Of a stretch of 44,002 nucleotides of DNA, positions 41,385-44,002 are shown in pieces. Every line of letters begins with the position of its first letter. The stretch's first letter is position 1. Source of the stretch: Sphingomonadales bacterium. GTDB lineage: Bacteria > Pseudomonadota > Alphaproteobacteria > Sphingomonadales > Sphingomonadaceae. Below the pieces are notes generated by a model. That model saw only the letters and a program-made list of their open reading frames with translations, ran no database searches and had not been told where the DNA came from. The position numbers and the translations under genes are program-made. The stretch is from the NCBI GenBank assembly GCA_018971065.1, contig JAGWVC010000023.1:1-44002 (forward strand), written 5' to 3'.

Positions 41385-42035
41385 ATGATGCCCGCGCCGC
41401 CACCGGACCCGGAAGCCGAAGAGGCGCTGGTGCCGGTGTCGGCGTTGCAGCATTATCTATTCTGTCCGCGCCAGTGCGCGCTGATCCACGTTGAACGAGT
41501 GTGGATCGAGGATGGCGCCACCGCTGAAGGGCGATTGATGCACGAGCGCGTGGACGGTGGCAAACCCGACCGGCGCGCCGGCGTGCGCACGGTGCGCGGG
41601 CTGGTCCTGCGTTCGTTCGCGCACGGCCTTTCCGGCAAGGCGGATGCGGTCGAGTTCCATGCCGAAGTGCCTTATCCGGTCGAATACAAACGCGGCAAAC
41701 CCAAGGCGCACCGTGCCGACGAAGTGCAGCTTTGCGCGCAGGCGCTCTGCCTGGAGGAAATGTTCGGAGTCGCCGTTCCCGAAGGCGCGCTGTTCTATGG
41801 CCAGACCCGCAAGCGCCAGCGCATCGTCTTCGACGCGGAACTGCGGGCGCTCACCGCCGGCGTTGCCGCCGATTGCCGTGCCATGATCGCGCAATCACGC
41901 ACCCCGCTCCCGCACGAAACGCCGGCCTGCCGTCGCTGTTCGCTAGCCGATGCCTGCTACCCGGGGCGGCTGGAGAAGCCACCCGCTATCCGCCGCTGGC
42001 TGCTGCGCCAAGTGGGCGGCCCGGCGGACGATTGA
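41385..42035 (+). CDS. cas4: Cas4, spacer-acquisition nuclease
   Basis: 216 residues. The Fe-S cluster cysteines are Cys27 in FCPRQC and Cys182, Cys185, Cys191 in the C-terminal CRRCSLADAC. The RecB-like nuclease site is Asp87 (GKADAVEF), Glu100 and Lys102 (VEYKRGK), with the QLCAQA motif following. Cas4 trims prespacers and sets PAM and orientation during adaptation. The start at 41385 (or 41388) lies 4 bp after the cas7c stop; the open frame upstream of that lies in cas7c. All expected residues are present. Confidence 0.95.
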   Translation: MMPAPPPDPEAEEALVPVSALQHYLFCPRQCALIHVERVWIEDGATAEGRLMHERVDGGKPDRRAGVRTVRGLVLRSFAHGLSGKADAVEFHAEVPYPVEYKRGKPKAHRADEVQLCAQALCLEEMFGVAVPEGALFYGQTRKRQRIVFDAELRALTAGVAADCRAMIAQSRTPLPHETPACRRCSLADACYPGRLEKPPAIRRWLLRQVGGPADD

Positions 42036-42055
42036 GCCAGCAAGGAACCAGCCCG

Positions 42056-43096
42056 ATGCGCCGCCACCTCAACACCATCTACGTCACCAGCGAGGGCGCC
42101 TGGTTGCGCAAGGACGGCGCCAATGTCGTGGTGGAGGTGGAAGGCACCGAACGCGGGCGCGTGCCGCTGCACATGATCGAGGGTATTGTCTGTTTCGGTC
42201 GGCCGGGGGCCTCGCCGGCACTTATGGCTGCCTGCGCGGAAGCGGGGATCGCCCTGTCCTTCCTCACCCCCAACGGCAAGTTCCTGGCGCGGGTGGAAGG
42301 GCAGCGCACCGGCAACGTCCTGCTGCGCCGCGCGCAATACCGGGCTGCCGACGATCCAACCAAGGCCGTGCCGATCGTGCGCGGCATCGTCACCGCCAAG
42401 GCCGCCAACCAGCGCACCGTGCTGCGCCGCGCCCTGCGCGACCACGGCGATCGCATGGCCACCGAAGCCCGCGCCACTGTGGAAACTGCGGATTTGCGCC
42501 TTTCGCACATCGCCCGCCGCGCCGCGCAGGCGGACGATGTCGCCACACTGCGCGGCCACGAAGGCGATGCGGCGCAGCTCTACTTCAGCGCATTCGATGC
42601 GATGATCCAACACGAAGATGAAGCCTTTGCCTTTCGCGGTCGCTCCCGCCGGCCTCCGCTCGACCGCATCAATGCTCTGCTTTCTTTCCTTTACGCGATG
42701 CTCGGCCACGATTGCCGATCGGCGCTGGAAGGGGTTGGCTTCGATCCGCAAGTCGGCCTGCTGCACGCCGATCGGCCGGGCCGCGCCAGTCTCGCGCTCG
42801 ACATGATGGAGGAACTGCGCCCCGTGCTGGCCGATAGGCTGGCGCTGACCCTGGTCAATCGCGGGCAGGTAAAGGCCGGTGATTTCCGCATCGACGAAGG
42901 CGGCGCCGTCTCGCTCACCGATGATGGCCGTAAGGCGGTGCTGGTTGCCTGGCAGGAGCGCAAGAAGCGCGAATTGCGCCACCCGTTCCTCGGTGAGACC
43001 ATGCCGATGGGGCTGGTGCCCCATGTTCAGGCCTTGCTGCTGTCGCGACATGTGCGCGGCGACATGGATGGCTACCCGTCATTTATCTGGAAATAG
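42056..43096 (+). CDS. cas1: Cas1 integrase (type I-C)
   Basis: 346 residues. Metal-binding residues expected from the family are visible as Glu169 in LRGHEGDAA, His237 in LLHADRPGR and Asp249 in LALDMMEELRP. The N-terminal beta domain has NTIYVTSEGAWLRKDG and the strand GIVCFGRPGASPALM. The start ATG 42056 has AAGGAA 10 bases upstream, 20 bp after cas4. It ends exactly at the base before the cas2 ATG. With Cas2 it inserts new spacers next to the leader. Confidence 0.96.
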   Translation: MRRHLNTIYVTSEGAWLRKDGANVVVEVEGTERGRVPLHMIEGIVCFGRPGASPALMAACAEAGIALSFLTPNGKFLARVEGQRTGNVLLRRAQYRAADDPTKAVPIVRGIVTAKAANQRTVLRRALRDHGDRMATEARATVETADLRLSHIARRAAQADDVATLRGHEGDAAQLYFSAFDAMIQHEDEAFAFRGRSRRPPLDRINALLSFLYAMLGHDCRSALEGVGFDPQVGLLHADRPGRASLALDMMEELRPVLADRLALTLVNRGQVKAGDFRIDEGGAVSLTDDGRKAVLVAWQERKKRELRHPFLGETMPMGLVPHVQALLLSRHVRGDMDGYPSFIWK

Positions 43097-43390
43097 ATGA
43101 TGCTGATGCTCGTGACCTATGATGTGAACACGCAGGATGCCGTGGGGCGACGCCGACTGCGCCGCGTGGCAAACGCGTGCAAGGATCTTGGTCAACGCGT
43201 CCAGAACTCTGTGTTCGAATGCGAAGTCGATCCGGCGCAGTGGGCAATCTTACGCGGCCGACTGCTTGACGAGATCGATGCCGAAAAGGATTCATTGCGT
43301 TTCTATCGTCTCGGAGCAGATGGTAAGCGTCGGATCGAACACGTCGGCGCGAAATTGCCTACGGACCTCGCAGGCCCTCTCCTCTTCTGA
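43097..43390 (+). CDS. cas2: Cas2
   Basis: 97 residues with the ferredoxin-like fold of Cas2: LMLVTYDVNTQDAVGRRRLRRVANAC at the start with the conserved Asp in TYDV, then RVQNSVFECEVDPAQWA and LRFYRLGADGKRRIEHVG. It begins directly after the cas1 stop and ends 188 bp before the first CRISPR repeat. It bridges the Cas1 dimers in the integration complex. Confidence 0.96.
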   Translation: MMLMLVTYDVNTQDAVGRRRLRRVANACKDLGQRVQNSVFECEVDPAQWAILRGRLLDEIDAEKDSLRFYRLGADGKRRIEHVGAKLPTDLAGPLLF

Positions 43391-43578
43391 CAAACTTCTC
43401 GTTGCGAACCTGAGTCTGTTTGCGCGTGCCGGGGAGGTTCGCGCGACAGAAAACTGTTTAAATGCAACGCGACGATCAATTGGCATACTATGACGTAGCT
43501 ATCTGCGGCTGTGATGCGTCTAGTTTCGCGCAAAATGCGCGATTTACGGCTCTTTCTCATCGTCTTAAGGAATTGGCT
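43391..43578 (+). promoter_or_regulatory. CRISPR leader
   Basis: 188 bp between cas2 and the first repeat, clearly richer in A and T than its surroundings (e.g. GTTTAAATGC, CAATTGGCATACTATGACG). It contains a perfect 6-bp inverted repeat CGCGCA-AAA-TGCGCG at 43527-43541, 37 bp before repeat 1. Expected to hold the array promoter and the leader-end signals for Cas1-Cas2; exact promoter hexamers could not be fixed. Confidence 0.7.
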
Positions 43579-44002
43579 GTCGCCCTCCATGCGGGGGCGT
43601 GGATCGAAACGCAAATGCCCGCGCCGAGTTGGAATTGCAGGTGACGTCGCCCTCCATGCGGGGGCGTGGATCGAAACCTGTTCTACGGCCTCTGGCGGCA
43701 CATCTCGGAAAGTCGCCCTCCATGCGGCGGCGTGGATCGAAACCACGGCACGACGCAGGCCGAACGCGATGCCGAAGGTCGCCCTCCATGCGGGGGCGTG
43801 GATCGAAACTGGTGGAGCTTGGCGAAAACGCCACCGTCCGTCGTCGCCCTCCATGCGGGGGCGTGGATCGAAACCTGCTCGCGCCGCTGAAGCGAGACTT
43901 CCCACGCATCGTCGCCCTCCATGCGGGGGCGTGGATCGAAACTGTGTCGAAGCTCACCGACTAGCTCCGCCTGCTCGTCGCCCTCCATGCGGGGGCGTGG
44001 AT
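43579..44002 (+). CRISPR. Type I-C CRISPR array, 6 full repeats plus a cut seventh
   Basis: 32-bp repeats beginning GTCGCCCTCCATGCGG and ending GTGGATCGAAAC at 43579-43610, 43646-43677, 43712-43743, 43778-43809, 43843-43874, 43911-43942, and 43977-44002 (truncated by the window edge). Spacers are 35, 34, 34, 33, 36 and 34 bp. Repeat 3 has one substitution (G to C, base 17). The repeat can fold as CGCCCTC / GGGGGCG with one G-T wobble, as expected for Cas5c processing, and its GAAAC end gives the 5' handle region. Leader side is left, next to cas2, so transcription runs rightwards. The spacers showed no match inside this window by eye. Confidence 0.98.

Noticed and set aside
43599..43988. Open frames across the CRISPR array
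   Set aside because: The encoded peptides repeat with the 66-bp repeat-spacer period (RGRGSK, CGGVDRN, HAGAWIE), so they are translations of the repeats.

Overview
The window reads as chromosomal DNA of a high-GC alphaproteobacterium, most likely a sphingomonad (Novosphingobium/Sphingomonas-like). The basis is the gene families present: class II DAHP synthase, tandem-PilZ protein, many short-chain dehydrogenases with MaoC/FAS1-type dehydratases, DUF4402 surface subunits, an alphaproteobacterial tRNA-Gly(CCC) 3' half, a RepC-type replication protein and a CtrA-like box. No rRNA gene or complete tRNA gene was seen, so the assignment is inference.

Layout. (1) 1-12428: core and envelope genes: an Nfu-type Fe-S scaffold (cut by the left edge), an SDR, a secreted M16 metallopeptidase, class II DAHP synthase, a double PilZ protein, a secreted CocE/NonD hydrolase, and a glycosylation trio (GtrA/GT-C fusion, GT2, methyltransferase). 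(2) 12475-20777: catabolic and transport genes: SDR, two-domain dehydratase, SnoaL-like, PPOX-fold, MFS, EthD, alpha/beta hydrolase, ParB-like and SulP. (3) 20778-22092: a gene-poor stretch with two short ORFs and a 31-bp near-identical direct repeat. (4) 22093-25808: a minus-strand catabolic operon (two SDRs, a TIM-barrel epimerase-like protein and a second, divergent dehydratase). (5) 26000-32979: a plus-strand surface-fibre locus of four DUF4402 subunits, a PapD-like chaperone and an usher-like outer-membrane protein. (6) 33098-33349: YdcH-like protein and a terminator. (7) 33415 to the right edge: a horizontally acquired island. It opens with a displaced tRNA-Gly 3' half (attachment site) and short tandem repeats, then a broken plasmid repC fused to a tyrosine-recombinase tail, a frameshifted RelE/HigB toxin with an intact antitoxin, and a complete type I-C CRISPR-Cas system (cas3-cas5c-cas8c/cas11c-cas7c-cas4-cas1-cas2 and an array running off the right edge).

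How the parts work together. In the surface locus the chaperone would fold DUF4402 subunits in the periplasm and the usher would assemble or export them; the third subunit has its own CtrA-like promoter box and a 3' hairpin, suggesting it is the abundant one. In the island Cas5c/Cas7c/Cas8c/Cas11c form Cascade, Cas3 degrades targets and Cas1-Cas2-Cas4 acquire spacers. The repC and integrase remnants suggest that this immunity locus came in on a plasmid-like element that integrated at tRNA-Gly and then decayed around the cas genes.

Most interesting observations: the tRNA-Gly/repC/integrase scar that gives the CRISPR island a plausible origin; the in-frame internal Cas11c start with its own Shine-Dalgarno in cas8c; and the poorly described DUF4402 chaperone-usher locus, whose usher has a long Pro/Ala-rich N-terminus with three repeated P-x-P-x-F-G motifs.
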